Below are positions 13,048-13,143 of a DNA stretch of 13,143 bases, one piece after another (positions within the stretch are counted from its first letter, which is position 1; every line of letters begins with the position of its first letter). The position numbers and the translations under genes are program-made. Source of the DNA: Phyllobacteriaceae bacterium (GTDB taxonomy: Bacteria > Pseudomonadota > Alphaproteobacteria > Rhizobiales > Rhizobiaceae); NCBI GenBank assembly GCA_024645155.1, contig JAHEGF010000078.1:1-13143 (forward strand). The letters are read 5' to 3'. The notes beneath the pieces are model-generated. The model did not search any database and was not told the DNA's origin. It saw nothing but the letters and a program-made list of their open reading frames with translations.

Positions 13048-13143
13048 TTTCATGCTCCCGATCGGTCAGTAATCTTGTGCCGGATCAAATCATAGTCCAG
13101 ATCATGCTGAGATAGAATTGCAAAAACCTTTATCTTTGGTCAA

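Noticed and set aside
1..13143. Mobile elements, CRISPR arrays, tRNA or rRNA genes
   Set aside because: I found no transposase, integrase, regularly spaced repeats, terminal inverted repeats or tRNA-like cloverleaf by reading both strands.

Overview
The window looks like chromosome of a Hyphomicrobiales-type (Rhizobiales) alphaproteobacterium of moderate GC content. This rests on the kind of proteins present (PAS_5-type PAS protein, tandem PilZ protein, short BTLCP cysteine peptidase, DUF3126 next to cysE) and on their style; no rRNA or marker gene is here to fix the genus. I see no mobile element, CRISPR array or tRNA. Most of the sequence is ordinary core genome, with one accessory-looking block at the left.

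Left block (about 1-4260). Three plus-strand genes form an envelope glycosylation cassette: a family 2 glycosyltransferase fused to a GtrA-like membrane domain, a class I methyltransferase overlapping it by 4 bases (ATGA), and a large polytopic membrane protein resembling GT-C glycosyltransferases. A possible divergent gene starts at 62 on the minus strand and runs off the left edge. Convergent to the cassette is a small secreted protein with ten cysteines in its last 58 residues, which I do not recognise.

Middle block (4346-7253, minus strand). Order of transcription is rhomboid membrane protease, two-CBS protein, then gatB (Asp/Glu-tRNA amidotransferase subunit B). The 394-base gap upstream of the rhomboid gene is the richest non-coding stretch. 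It holds a near-perfect intrinsic terminator on the minus strand, a nested inverted structure just upstream of it that suggests a small RNA, and a sigma-54-like promoter facing the PAS gene.

Right-middle block (7648-10005, plus strand): PAS protein, tandem PilZ protein, then an exported BTLCP cysteine peptidase preceded by a 100-base tract of 85 % A+T. Together these suggest sensing, c-di-GMP response and envelope or adhesin proteolysis, but the link is inferred from proximity only.

Right block (10127-13143). A minus-strand pair (small membrane protein, then gamma-carbonic-anhydrase-like protein) is divergent from a membrane-anchored protein of unknown function. That gene converges on DUF3126 so tightly that both stop codons lie in one CTAG. 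cysE (serine O-acetyltransferase, first step of cysteine synthesis) lies upstream of the DUF3126 gene on the same strand.
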